Program-made: the position numbers and the translations under genes | Part shown: positions 1-9,459 of the stretch, piece after piece | Layout: each line of letters opens with the position of its first letter | Position numbering within the stretch: the first letter of the stretch is position 1 | The notes under the pieces: model-generated | The model's database searches: none | Told to the model about the DNA's origin: nothing | The model's input: only the letters and a program-made list of their open reading frames with translations | NCBI GenBank assembly: GCA_937996665.1 | Contig: CALKUU010000127.1 | Location: 1-52,912, forward strand | Origin: an uncultured Xenococcaceae cyanobacterium | Lineage (GTDB): Bacteria; Cyanobacteriota; Cyanobacteriia; Cyanobacteriales; Xenococcaceae | DNA length: 52,912 nucleotides | Direction of reading: 5' to 3'

Positions 1-141
1 ATTTTATGCAGTTGCTTGCAAATTTTCTCCCTTAAATTGAAGAATCCTTCCCTCGGTCAGCTAGTCTGATCAACCATTTTGGTTATTATTGATTGCAGGT
101 TTAAGCGAAACCAAATTAATAACTAAATTCACTACCAAGAA

Positions 142-1950
142 ATGTCCTCAAAAAAAGCTAATTGGCGCTGGTGCCTGATTCTTTGCTTAGTCGCAGCCTT
201 TATTTATGGAATATTAGGCTTGCAAACAGGTTTCCAAGGAGATTGGGTTGTTCAGGATGATGCCAGGCAGCATGTATTTTGGATGGAGAGATATTTAGAT
301 CCTGAGTTGTTTCCTAATGACCTGATTGCTGATTATTTTCAAGCAGTCGCTCCTCTTGGCTATACTTCTGTCTACAAACTTGGAACATTGCTCGGCATTG
401 ACCCCTTAGTTTTCAATAAACTAATTCCCGTCGCTCTGCGCTTAGTTATTACCGCTTATTTCTTCGGTTTTTGTCGCCAAATTTTCCCCATCCCTCTGGG
501 TTGCATGATCGCAACCTTGCTACTCAATCACAATATTTGGCTCAAAGATGACATCGTTTCGGCAACTCCTAGAGCTTTCCTCTACCCTTTTTTGGTTGCA
601 TTCTTATACTATTTCAGCAAAAAATCTCTACTGCCCTGTTTAATTAGCATTCTTTGTCTGGGACTTTTTTACCCGCAAATGGTTTTTATTGCTTCAGGGG
701 TTCTGGTTCTCAACCTAATCGAATGGCGGAGATTTATGCCTAGACTAACAGGCGATCGCCAAAAACGGATTTTTTCTCTAGTCGGTTTAGCCGTGGCATT
801 CTTCGTGTTGCTGCCCTATGCAATTTCCTCCTCGGACTATGCACCCGTAATCAGTCGCGCCCAGGCATTAACCATGGCCGAATTTCACTATGGAGGGAGA
901 TCTAATTTTTTTAAAAAGAGTTTTTGGGACTATACAGTGGGTCGAGGCAATGGAGTGTTGATTCCCACTTCCTTGTTTAACCCGATTATTTTAGTGTTTA
1001 GTCTGTTTTTACCCTGGCTCATTTCCCAACGTCAGAAGTTCTCTTTAGTTAACAAAATCACCGATCAAATCGAGGTTGTAAGCAAACTACTTTTGGCATC
1101 TTTAGGGATGAATTTGATTGCCCATTTAGTTCTCTTTCGGCTTCATTTGCCCTCTCGCTACACTGCCCATAGCTTAAGAATTGTCATTGCGATCGCCGCA
1201 GGTATCTCAATCACGATTATTTTCGATCATCTCCTAACCATCATCGCAACCAGGTTTAAGGGAATCTCAGGCAAGATCTTAGCTAGCGGATTAATTCTAG
1301 CGATCGCTCTGCTTACCTATTCTAGTTTTCTCGCTTACCACTCCCCAACGGGTTACAAAATTGGTGGCTATCCAGAGCTATACCAGTTTTTTGCGGGGCA
1401 ACCCAAAACTACAATGATTGCCTCCCTAACCAAAGAAGCCGACAACCTTCCCACCTTTACTAAACGCTCAGTTCTTGTCAGTCGAGAATATGCAATCCCC
1501 TACCAACTCGGTTACTACAAACCTTTTGCCAAAAAAGTTCGCGCCTTAATCACCGCTCAATACAGTCAAGATTTAGCAGTAGTCCAAAAATTTATTAGGG
1601 ACTACCAAATCAGTCACTGGTTAATTGAAGAAGCTAGTTTTGACCTCAAATCTGTTGAGAAAAACCGCTGGTTAAAGCAATATCAACCAGAACATGAAAC
1701 AGCACTAGCCAATTTAGGCATCTCTGCAACTCAAATCAAACCGATAGTGATAAGAACCGCTACTAGTTGTCAGACATTTTCTGTTGCTCAGTTCAAGGTG
1801 CTTGATGCCCAATGCATCTTAAATTTAAGTAACTTAAGCTCAGACACCTCAAGTAAAGATCTCCCAAACTCAGAAAACAACCTAGCCTCAATCAACAATC
1901 AACCATCAACCATTAACGATAAAGACCATCACTCTTCGCAGCCATTATAA
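142..1950 (+). CDS. Polytopic membrane protein, GT-C glycosyltransferase-like
   Basis: This 602-residue protein has a short basic N-terminus, a first membrane helix near residues 10-28, then about ten further hydrophobic segments and a soluble C-terminal part from about residue 420. An acidic DDARQH motif sits in the loop right after the first helix, near residue 40. That position matches the catalytic acidic loop of GT-C glycosyltransferases and related polyprenyl-linked sugar transferases, but I cannot name a subfamily. The last 45 residues are low-complexity and rich in Ser and Asn. The 3' end overlaps the convergent dehydratase gene by 38 bases. It is probably a single-gene unit. The membrane topology is clear; the enzymatic role is only an inference. 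Confidence 0.6.
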   Translation: MSSKKANWRWCLILCLVAAFIYGILGLQTGFQGDWVVQDDARQHVFWMERYLDPELFPNDLIADYFQAVAPLGYTSVYKLGTLLGIDPLVFNKLIPVALRLVITAYFFGFCRQIFPIPLGCMIATLLLNHNIWLKDDIVSATPRAFLYPFLVAFLYYFSKKSLLPCLISILCLGLFYPQMVFIASGVLVLNLIEWRRFMPRLTGDRQKRIFSLVGLAVAFFVLLPYAISSSDYAPVISRAQALTMAEFHYGGRSNFFKKSFWDYTVGRGNGVLIPTSLFNPIILVFSLFLPWLISQRQKFSLVNKITDQIEVVSKLLLASLGMNLIAHLVLFRLHLPSRYTAHSLRIVIAIAAGISITIIFDHLLTIIATRFKGISGKILASGLILAIALLTYSSFLAYHSPTGYKIGGYPELYQFFAGQPKTTMIASLTKEADNLPTFTKRSVLVSREYAIPYQLGYYKPFAKKVRALITAQYSQDLAVVQKFIRDYQISHWLIEEASFDLKSVEKNRWLKQYQPEHETALANLGISATQIKPIVIRTATSCQTFSVAQFKVLDAQCILNLSNLSSDTSSKDLPNSENNLASINNQPSTINDKDHHSSQPL

Positions 1951-2251
1951 AATCGTTGTGGTGCAACGATTTTATCGCATGAGTCCACCAAGTAACGGTT
2001 ACTTTTCCCCACTCAGTAAGTAGGGCAGGATGATGTCCTTCTGCTTCGGCAATATCACCAACTCGGTTTGTAAAAGCGATCGCGCTTTTAAAATCAGGAA
2101 ACTTATAGACTCGTTGCAAACGCAACTCACCCATTTCCGTAACTAGATCCCAATCAGGAACTTGTTTTTTATACTCACTAATTTCTTCGGCTGTAGCTGG
2201 AGGCAAACTACCACTACAAGGAATACATTTTTGGGTCAATAACTCTGTCAT
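1913..2251 (-). CDS. Pterin-4-alpha-carbinolamine dehydratase
   Basis: This 112-residue protein has the family hallmark: an AEGHHP segment, then a beta strand and WGKVTVTWWTH, which supplies the conserved histidines of the active site. The family dehydrates 4a-hydroxytetrahydrobiopterin during pterin recycling, or acts as a folate/pterin-linked accessory enzyme in bacteria without aromatic amino-acid hydroxylases. Its length is normal. The N-terminus has a CIPC pair, common in cyanobacterial members. The gene is convergent with the upstream membrane protein and their coding ends overlap by 38 bases. The start ATG is the first in frame. No signal peptide is seen, so it should be cytosolic. Confidence 0.93.
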   Translation of the reverse strand: MTELLTQKCIPCSGSLPPATAEEISEYKKQVPDWDLVTEMGELRLQRVYKFPDFKSAIAFTNRVGDIAEAEGHHPALLTEWGKVTVTWWTHAIKSLHHNDFIMAAKSDGLYR

Positions 2252-2335
2252 TATTCTGCTCCCGTATCTTTACGGTGTCCTTTATCTTTAAGTGTAAAGT
2301 CTCTACCCAGATTTTGATCTTATCGATTAAAAATA

Positions 2336-4258
2336 TCAAACAGCATTCTCAGAAGTATCAATAGTGACATCAACCTCAAGGTTTGTTAAATTTGTTACCC
2401 GCTCGCTGTCCGCATTATCTAGGCGAATTTTAACGTTGATAACCCTAGCATCTGCATCCGCGACAGGATCTGTTCCCAGAAAATCTTTGGTCCCAATTTG
2501 CCAGCCAATCGCCTCAACCGTTCCCGTTAATTTTTCAGTAATGCCACCACTAGTAACGGTTGCGCCTTGACCAATGCGGATGGAATTGATGTCAGTCTCA
2601 TAGACCTGTGCTACTGCATACATACTGTCAGTATTCCCCATGACGACCAAACCTCTATTATTATCAACAATTTCTCCTGGCCAAGAATTAATTTCAAGAA
2701 TTTGACCTGTAATCGGTGATTTGACAAAGGCTAGCTCTAGTTCAGCTTCTGCCCTATTTACAGCAGCGACCGCAGTTGTCAATTCAGATTGAGCCACTGC
2801 CACATCCACAGGACGAACTTCAGAAATAGCTTCCAAACTAGCTTCAGCTTCCCTAATCTGATTAGTCAAAGTCGTCTTCGTCCGTCTTAAGTTAGCTTGA
2901 GCCTGACTAATTTGCTGCTGCAAAGTTGCTTTAATTTCAATTAGACTAACCTCTGCCACTCGAAGCTGTTTTTGCGTAGTTACCTGTTGTAAGCAAATTC
3001 GATCTCTTTCCGAAATTGCGATCGCGCCATCAGCTAAAAGTTGTTCGTATCTTTGGCATTCTCTAGACGCATTATCCAACTCAGCTTTTAACCTAGCAAT
3101 GTTCGCCTCTTGAGAATTGGTTTGTCCTTCAAGTTGAGCCTTTAAATTGGCAATACTTGCCTCTTGAGTCGAGATTTGCCCAGCCAGCTCAGCCTTTACT
3201 CCCAAAAATCTAGAAGTTTGAGCCTGAATTTCTCCCTTCTTTGCCCCTGCCTTAACTTGATCCAAACGGAATTTAGCTACATTTACTTGCGCTTGTGCTT
3301 GTTTCAAAGCAGCTTGCAAACGACCCTGATTGTCTAAAGTTGCTACTACCTGCCCAACCTTAACCCTATCGCCCCTCTTAACTAAAAGCTGCTCCACCTT
3401 TGCCCCTTCCTGAAAAATAGGCGGAGAGACATTAATTACCTCCCCTTGAGGTTCTAAATAACCAACTGCGCCAACTAAACTAAGTGATCTAGGAACAGTC
3501 TGAACCTCGGCAACTGGCTGAGCAGAATTTTTATTAGCTCGCGAATAGAAAAAAATTATCGACGCAATTGAAAGAGCAGAAATAGCTATCAATTTTAAAA
3601 TTCGCGATTTTGAAAACTTGGGAGATCCACTTTTTTGGTGCTGAGTTGCTGCTTGATTCTCAACATAATCGCCACGAACAAAAGATTTTTCAGTCTCTTT
3701 GTTATCAACCTTCGGTTCTACTGAACTAACAGCCTGCTTAAGATCAGTTCCACTCATCTTTGGTGATGAGCCATTTTGAAAATACTGACTTTGGTTTAGC
3801 TCAGATGCCGACTCTTTCAAAGTTCCGCTCTTAGCCAAGACAGATGAATCTGGCTCCCATAATTCACCAAGCAATTGCGATTCTATTTGTGAGTAACCTT
3901 GAGATACTAACCAAATCACTTGCTCCACATCCTCGATTTGAGCAGTTTTTAGCAAATAACCTTTAGCACCTACTTTTAAGCCTTCTACCAAATATTTTTT
4001 GTCTGCATGACTACTAAGAATGATGACTTTAGTCTCAGGAAATTGCTGATTGATTTTATCAGTGGCGATTAGTCCACTCATCCCTGACATTTCAATATCC
4101 ATCAATACAATATCAGGCTGAAGATCTCTCACCTGTTGGATCGCACTGTAGCCATCTTGAGTCACGCCAACCACTTTCAGCTTTGGGCTTGGTTCAAGCA
4201 GAGCCTTAAGCCTTTCACACATAATTTTTTGGTCATCTACCAGCAAAATACGAATCAT
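2336..4258 (-). CDS. Receiver-domain/DevB-like membrane fusion protein
   Basis: This 640-residue protein joins two families. Residues 1-130 are a NarL-type receiver domain with the acidic pair D8/D9, phospho-acceptor D54 (LMDIEMSG), S82 and K104. A polar linker (about 135-215) leads to one transmembrane helix (about 220-238). The rest is a DevB/HlyD-type periplasmic adaptor: a lipoyl-like half (GDRVKVGQVVATLDNQGR), a long coiled-coil hairpin rich in Ala, Gln and Glu (about 305-490), then the second lipoyl half (KSPITGQILEINSWPGEIV) and beta barrel. The topology is sensible, with the receiver in the cytoplasm and the adaptor in the periplasm. DevB proteins pair with DevC and DevA ABC subunits and TolC to export glycolipids; DevC and DevA homologues lie about 16 kb away at 20618-22501. 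No DNA-binding domain follows the receiver. The frame is continuous, so this is a true fusion in this assembly. Confidence 0.9.
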   Translation of the reverse strand: MIRILLVDDQKIMCERLKALLEPSPKLKVVGVTQDGYSAIQQVRDLQPDIVLMDIEMSGMSGLIATDKINQQFPETKVIILSSHADKKYLVEGLKVGAKGYLLKTAQIEDVEQVIWLVSQGYSQIESQLLGELWEPDSSVLAKSGTLKESASELNQSQYFQNGSSPKMSGTDLKQAVSSVEPKVDNKETEKSFVRGDYVENQAATQHQKSGSPKFSKSRILKLIAISALSIASIIFFYSRANKNSAQPVAEVQTVPRSLSLVGAVGYLEPQGEVINVSPPIFQEGAKVEQLLVKRGDRVKVGQVVATLDNQGRLQAALKQAQAQVNVAKFRLDQVKAGAKKGEIQAQTSRFLGVKAELAGQISTQEASIANLKAQLEGQTNSQEANIARLKAELDNASRECQRYEQLLADGAIAISERDRICLQQVTTQKQLRVAEVSLIEIKATLQQQISQAQANLRRTKTTLTNQIREAEASLEAISEVRPVDVAVAQSELTTAVAAVNRAEAELELAFVKSPITGQILEINSWPGEIVDNNRGLVVMGNTDSMYAVAQVYETDINSIRIGQGATVTSGGITEKLTGTVEAIGWQIGTKDFLGTDPVADADARVINVKIRLDNADSERVTNLTNLEVDVTIDTSENAV

Positions 4259-5177
4259 GATTTTTCTTTGAATAGGATTAACTAAATTAATGTAGGTTCG
4301 ACGGATTTTTTTGAAAAAGAAAAAGCCAATAATTGTTAATCAAAACAATCTTTCCAATCTCAACTATAAAATTGAGGTCTCAATCAAATTTAGGAAGTTC
4401 TCTACTATGTACGCTTTTACTGAGGCTCTAAAAAACACCATCATTCAACTCTCAGTTAATAGCGATCGCCAAAAAAAAAGTATTGCTTGAGTATGAGTTT
4501 AACAAACCCTTGAGAGTTTTGAATACAGTTTAGGAAAAATATTGACAATCTCGGTAATTTTTTCAAGAAATATTTTAGAGAATAACAATATGAATCAAAA
4601 GCAAAAAAATATTTTTCAGAATATACTGTCATGCTGCATTCAAACATTATCAGTATTTTAAAAGCAAAGACTCAAAATTTTATTAATAATTATTTAATAA
4701 CTAGCTATTATAAGTTTTTATTTTTTTAGGTAAAAACACACAATCAGATCAAATACAAATGTCATAAAATCGTGACTATCAAAAAAAAGATAACAACCTA
4801 TCTAAAAAATCGAATTGCATTTATATCTCAAAATAAGCGTTTTATTTAATTATTTTTTAAGTGTTCAATTAATAAGATGATATTAATCAGAATAAATACT
4901 TACGACGTCAATTTAATTTATTTTTTTCACTTCAATCCAAATAGGCAAAGGCTTTTGTCAATGTAGCTATAGAGTGACAAATATAATCAAATAATTATTA
5001 ATTAAAAATATTTTTTTTAATCTTTCAAAATGTATTTTTTATTACAAAAAGGCAAAAAATATATATTTTTGATCTTTTATCTTAAACATGGTATTCATAT
5101 ATTTGTGTGATGGATTAATTCAATATTTCTTGTATTAAAAGAAGCCAAATCAAACACTAAAAATTTCATATTTCAAA
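4259..5177. other. Long AT-rich divergent intergenic region
   Basis: This stretch separates the minus-strand receiver/DevB gene from the plus-strand desaturase and polyketide genes. It is far richer in A and T than its surroundings, with many runs of five to eight A or T. It must carry the promoters for both directions, but I found no convincing paired -35/-10 boxes or a long palindrome. A 27-codon open frame (4407-4490) and a 63-codon minus frame (4456-4647) are present; neither looks coding. I see no tRNA, CRISPR or transposon remnant. Confidence 0.5.
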
Positions 5178-6122
5178 ATGCTAAAGTTAGCCATCGAGCA
5201 AAAGTTTTTTGATCGAGCAAAGGTATATGGGCTAATTATTTCATGGCTGTTATATCTCATTTCATTACCTTATGTTTTTGCACATAATAAGGTAATTGGT
5301 TCGATCTATATAGTCTTCCCAGGTATATATCTTTTCCCTTTATTTGGGTTAATGATTCATGAAACCTGGCATGATTATTTACCTAATGTTCCGAACAAAG
5401 TTTTATTCCCTTTATTTTGCTTCATGTTGATATCGGATCCTCAAGTTTACGACTTGACCCACCGAAGTCACCATACAGATGTAAATTCCTATCGAGATAT
5501 GCAATTTTATCCCTTAGGAAAAATTGAAAGAAGGTTTTTCCGAGTTATTTTTAATTTCTTCTCGATTTCTTTGGGAGCAATATTTGTAATGACAGTTGCA
5601 GGGATTAGACTGCCAAAAGATTCAAGATTTAAAAGACATTATCGCTACCGAAAATTATTTTTATTTTTGTTGTGCAGAATAGGTTTTATTGTAAGCATAG
5701 GCTATTGTTCTCATCTGATATTTAATGTCAGTACTATGCAAATCTTGATCCCTTTTCTCTTCACTTACTGGGGAGGTTCTTTAATGATTCATCATGGAAT
5801 GTTATTTGAGCATGGAAACCTTATTGTGGAAGGTAATTTAAATCAGAGAAATTTAAAAACTCGAAATCTTAGAGCCAAAGGTTTAGCATCCAGAATCGTT
5901 TTATTTTTTACTCACAACGATCTTTTAGAGCACACACTTCATCACACCTCTCCAAGACTAAACAATCGTCCTTTCCCCCGCAAGTATTCTATGCCTGAAA
6001 ACTCAAACTACATTACTCTTTCGCAGCATTTGGGCATCCTCAGGGATATGTTAATCGGGATCGAAGCCAACGAAAATAAACAAATTAATAACCCAAAACA
6101 GGTTCATAGTTTAGTTCGATGA
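5178..6122 (+). CDS. Membrane fatty-acid desaturase family protein
   Basis: The 314-residue protein shows the three histidine boxes of integral-membrane di-iron desaturases and hydroxylases: HETWH (H61, H65), HRSHH (H95, H98, H99) and EHTLHH (H252, H255, H256). Hydrophobic helices lie near residues 15-35, 40-58, 130-150 and 165-200. Such enzymes insert a double bond, triple bond or hydroxyl into acyl chains using O2 and reduced ferredoxin. It is the first plus-strand gene of the polyketide locus, and its stop codon overlaps the ATG of the next small gene (ATGA), indicating translational coupling. It probably tailors or primes the polyketide or acyl chain; this role comes from position only. 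Desaturase, acetylenase and hydroxylase cannot be told apart here. Confidence 0.85.
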   Translation: MLKLAIEQKFFDRAKVYGLIISWLLYLISLPYVFAHNKVIGSIYIVFPGIYLFPLFGLMIHETWHDYLPNVPNKVLFPLFCFMLISDPQVYDLTHRSHHTDVNSYRDMQFYPLGKIERRFFRVIFNFFSISLGAIFVMTVAGIRLPKDSRFKRHYRYRKLFLFLLCRIGFIVSIGYCSHLIFNVSTMQILIPFLFTYWGGSLMIHHGMLFEHGNLIVEGNLNQRNLKTRNLRAKGLASRIVLFFTHNDLLEHTLHHTSPRLNNRPFPRKYSMPENSNYITLSQHLGILRDMLIGIEANENKQINNPKQVHSLVR

Positions 6123-6289
6123 GAATTAGTAGCAAAAAATCTATGTCGATTGTCATTATTAAGATTGTATTCGCCTTTGCCACTGGCTTTGTCGGTGGAG
6201 GAGTGTTCCGCACCGTAGGCATTCCACATAGTCTAAGTATGCCAATTGGCTATATTTTGGGTTTTATAATGTGTGGCTATCTTAGATAA
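6119..6289 (+). CDS. Small membrane peptide coupled to desaturase
   Basis: This is a 56-residue open frame. Its ATG shares four bases (ATGA) with the stop of the desaturase gene, the classic arrangement for translational coupling. The product has a short basic start (MRISSKK), a hydrophobic segment at about residues 9-30 (SIVIIKIVFAFATGFVGGG) and a second at about 42-54, so it could span the membrane twice. I do not recognise a family. Coupling suggests it acts with the desaturase, for example as a stabilising subunit, but that is inference. It could also be a chance frame; the good hydrophobic pattern and exact overlap argue for a real gene. Confidence 0.5.
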   Translation: MRISSKKSMSIVIIKIVFAFATGFVGGGVFRTVGIPHSLSMPIGYILGFIMCGYLR

Positions 6290-6381
6290 GCTTCATTATG
6301 GGCGTTATGAGTAATTAGTTTTTATGCGATTTAAATACTAGTTATCTATTCAAAAAACTAGAGAATTTATCAAGTTGAAAA

Positions 6382-9300
6382 ATGAAAAAGAGAAGTACTT
6401 CAGAAGTATTAAATCAACCAATTGCAGTTGTTGGGGTAGGTTGTCATTATCCTGGTGCAGATACAGCTAAAAAACTCTGGGAAAACATTCTCTCTCGCAG
6501 ACAGCAATTCAGAAAATTTCCTGATGTTAGGCTGCCAGCTTCAGAATATTACGATCCAAACCCAAAGGCTCCAGATAAAACCTATGGTAGCCAGGGAGCT
6601 TTTATTGATGGCTTTGAATTTGACTGGATTAAAAGGCGAGTTCCGAAAAAAGCTTTCGACACTACTGATATTGTTCACTGGCTATCTTTAGAAGTGGCGA
6701 TTAAGGCTTTAGAAGATGCTAATTATAGTCGTCAAAATGTTCCTACTGAAAAAACCGGGGTAATTCTTGGCAATACTCTAACAGGAGAACAAGTTCGTTC
6801 CCAATCTTTAAGATTGCGATGGCCATACGTTAGAAAGACGTTAAGAACTGCTGCCAAACATAGTAATTTAAGTTCTTCTACTACTGAGCAACTAGTAGAA
6901 GTTATGGAAAAATATTATAAATCGGTATTTGCACCAATTAACGAAGATACATTAGCAGGAAATTTGTCAAATACGATCGCAGGAAGAGTTTGCAACTTTT
7001 TTGACTTTCATGGTGGTGGTTATGTAGTTGATGGAGCTTGCTCATCTTCTTTACTAGCAATCAATATGGCTTGCACAAAACTAGCAAGTGGTGACTTGGA
7101 TATGGCTTTAGCTGGTGGAGTAGATGTTAGCTTAGATACTTTTGAATTAATTGGATTTGCTAAAGTTGGTGCGCTAAGTGCTTCAGAAATGAAGGTTTAT
7201 GACCGTCGTGCTAGCGGATTTATTCCTGGAGAAGGTTGTGGCTTTATTACTCTCAAAAGACTAGAAGACGCTCGTCAGGCTGGAGATTATATTTATGGCG
7301 TTATTCAAGGTTGGGGTATTTCTTCTGATGGCAAAGGAGGAATTACTGCACCTTCAAGTAGTGGACAGTCTAAAGCCTTATGTCGAGCTTATGACAAAGC
7401 TGACTATAGTATCCATCAATTAGATTTCGTTGAAGGTCATGGAACTGGAACACCTGTTGGCGATCGCATAGAAATAGAAGGAATTAGCATGGCGATAGCT
7501 ACAGAAGGGGAAATTCCTCCTCGTTCTGTGGGGATTACCTCATTCAAGTCCCTAGTTGGTCACACCAAAGCTGCTGCAGGAATCGGCGGATTTATCAAAA
7601 CCCTAATTGCCGTCAACCAAAGAGTACTACCACCAACTGCTGGCTGCCAAGATTTAAATACTGTTTTTGAGACTAAAGCTAAAGGTCTTTATCCTATTCT
7701 GACAGGAGAAATTCGCCCTGAAACTGATATTTTACGGGCTGGGGTATCAGCGATGGGTTTTGGCGGAATCAATTCTCATGTAACTTTAGAATCGGCAGAC
7801 GCGCCCTCAGCTAAATTTAAGTCAGAAGTAAATACCAGAGCTTTATTGGTATCAAATCAAGAAACTGAATTATTTACCTTCGCTGGGGACTCCTGGGAAG
7901 ATTTAATTGCCCAAATAAATGATTGTCAATTAATCGCCGCAGAAATTAGTTTGGCAGAAATGGCAGACTTAGCAAAAGAACTAGCTCAAAATATTAATGA
8001 TTCTCATCAGTTCAGAGCTGTTTTAATTGCCAATAATCCCCAAAATTTGACTAATAAATTAGAGCAACTTCAACAAACCATTCAAGATAAACCCCCAGCC
8101 CAAAAGCAAGTCTACACTGCTCCAACCAAAGATATGTGGTTAAGCAATAAAGCTACTGATTGTCAGATTGGCTTTTTATTCCCTGGGCAGGGTTCTCAAC
8201 GACTTAATGCAACTCGCATTTTAATTGAAAGACATGAATGGGCAAGAGAATTTCTTCAACAAGCAGATGAGTGGTTAACAGAAATTGGCTTTTCAGGTAT
8301 TAGCGATAATCTCTATCAAATGCTCGAAAAAGCTCATGACTCTGAACAAGTAAATGAATGGAAACAACAAATGTCGAGAGCAGACATTGCTTCTCCAATT
8401 ATTTGTTTTTGTTCTCTTTTGTGGCAACGTTATTTAGCGAAATTAGGACTAAAGCCTAGTGCTGTTGCTGGTCATAGTTTAGGGGAACTTACAGCTTTTC
8501 AAGCAGCCGCAGCTTTTGATGAAAAGACATTACTTTGCTTAGCTGCTTTGCGAGGAAAAGCAATGTTAATGGAAAATGGAATTCCAGGGGGAATGTTAAG
8601 TCTAGGTTGCGATCGCCTACAGGCTGAACAATTACTCTCAGAAGTTTCTGGCTATCTTGTGATCGCCAATATTAATAGTCCGAAACAGACAATTGTCTCT
8701 GGCGATCTAGAAAGTATTCAGCAAATTCAAGCTAAAGCTCAATTACAAAATATTCAAACTCATCAGTTAAGGGTGTCTAACGCTTTTCATTCAGAAAGAA
8801 TGTCTGAAGCTGCCGAATTTTTACGAAAAGCGGATATTCCCCAGAAGATGGCAGCTTCTCAGCTAACTATTTTCTCTAGTATTGATGGTAGTCAAGTAAG
8901 TGCGGATGCTGATCCAAGAGAGCATTTTGCTCGCCAAATAACTTCTAGCGTAGATTTCGTTTCTTTACTCGAATCGATATCAACTCAATGTGACTTATTA
9001 ATTGAAGTTGGCTCTGGCAAAGTACTGAGTGGATTAGTTAATGCAACGATAGAAACAGCTACTAACTTAAAAATATCCCCTTGTTTTGCGACTGAATCTA
9101 AAGCAAGATGCGATCGCGATTTAAATACAGTGCTAGCTAACTTCTTTATTCGTGGCGGCTCAATTAATTGGGAAGAACTATACAAAAATCGTTTAATTCG
9201 TCCCTTCATTGCCCCATCCGCCAAAAAATTCATTGAAAACCAATGCGAAAAACCATTTGCAGTTGACGATGCTGAGTTAGTAGCAACCACAGCAAATCTA

Positions 9301-9459
9301 GCACCTTCAGATCCAGATTCAGAGCTAGATTTCGTTGCAACCCTAACAGATTATTTTGACCGACGAGGTACTTTTTTAGCAGAGATAATTCAAGCAGATT
9401 TAGAAACATCTCCCTTAACCTCAACAGTATTAACCAGCAATCTAAAAAACCATGAGTAA
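6382..9459 (+). CDS. Iterative-type polyketide synthase, KS-AT protein
   Basis: The protein has 1025 residues. Residues 14-475 are a ketosynthase with C220 in DGACSSS, H353 in EGHGTGTP and H394 in GHTKAAAG. A spacer follows, then an acyltransferase (about 597-890) with PGQGSQ at 601, the nucleophile S699 in GHSLGE and H803 in NAFHS. It extends an acyl chain by decarboxylative condensation of a (probably malonyl) unit loaded by the AT. The KS style (GCHYPGAD, long insertion before the active-site Cys, FGGINSH) resembles the iterative enediyne/PUFA/heterocyst-glycolipid synthase branch rather than modular type I. No ACP lies in this chain; it is in the next gene, which overlaps by 8 bases. The C-terminal 65 residues hold a helix (YFDRRGTFLAEIIQADL) nearly repeated at the start of the next protein, suggesting a docking element. 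Confidence 0.93.
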   Translation: MKKRSTSEVLNQPIAVVGVGCHYPGADTAKKLWENILSRRQQFRKFPDVRLPASEYYDPNPKAPDKTYGSQGAFIDGFEFDWIKRRVPKKAFDTTDIVHWLSLEVAIKALEDANYSRQNVPTEKTGVILGNTLTGEQVRSQSLRLRWPYVRKTLRTAAKHSNLSSSTTEQLVEVMEKYYKSVFAPINEDTLAGNLSNTIAGRVCNFFDFHGGGYVVDGACSSSLLAINMACTKLASGDLDMALAGGVDVSLDTFELIGFAKVGALSASEMKVYDRRASGFIPGEGCGFITLKRLEDARQAGDYIYGVIQGWGISSDGKGGITAPSSSGQSKALCRAYDKADYSIHQLDFVEGHGTGTPVGDRIEIEGISMAIATEGEIPPRSVGITSFKSLVGHTKAAAGIGGFIKTLIAVNQRVLPPTAGCQDLNTVFETKAKGLYPILTGEIRPETDILRAGVSAMGFGGINSHVTLESADAPSAKFKSEVNTRALLVSNQETELFTFAGDSWEDLIAQINDCQLIAAEISLAEMADLAKELAQNINDSHQFRAVLIANNPQNLTNKLEQLQQTIQDKPPAQKQVYTAPTKDMWLSNKATDCQIGFLFPGQGSQRLNATRILIERHEWAREFLQQADEWLTEIGFSGISDNLYQMLEKAHDSEQVNEWKQQMSRADIASPIICFCSLLWQRYLAKLGLKPSAVAGHSLGELTAFQAAAAFDEKTLLCLAALRGKAMLMENGIPGGMLSLGCDRLQAEQLLSEVSGYLVIANINSPKQTIVSGDLESIQQIQAKAQLQNIQTHQLRVSNAFHSERMSEAAEFLRKADIPQKMAASQLTIFSSIDGSQVSADADPREHFARQITSSVDFVSLLESISTQCDLLIEVGSGKVLSGLVNATIETATNLKISPCFATESKARCDRDLNTVLANFFIRGGSINWEELYKNRLIRPFIAPSAKKFIENQCEKPFAVDDAELVATTANLAPSDPDSELDFVATLTDYFDRRGTFLAEIIQADLETSPLTSTVLTSNLKNHE

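Noticed and set aside
4407-4490. 27-codon plus-strand frame starting MYAFTEALKN
   Set aside because: Too short, no ribosome site, and no likely role. It contains a HIP1-like octamer, so chance is sufficient.
4456-4647. 63-codon minus-strand frame in the long intergenic region
   Set aside because: Its composition reflects the AT-rich DNA, with no ribosome site or recognisable pattern. The region is better explained as regulatory sequence.
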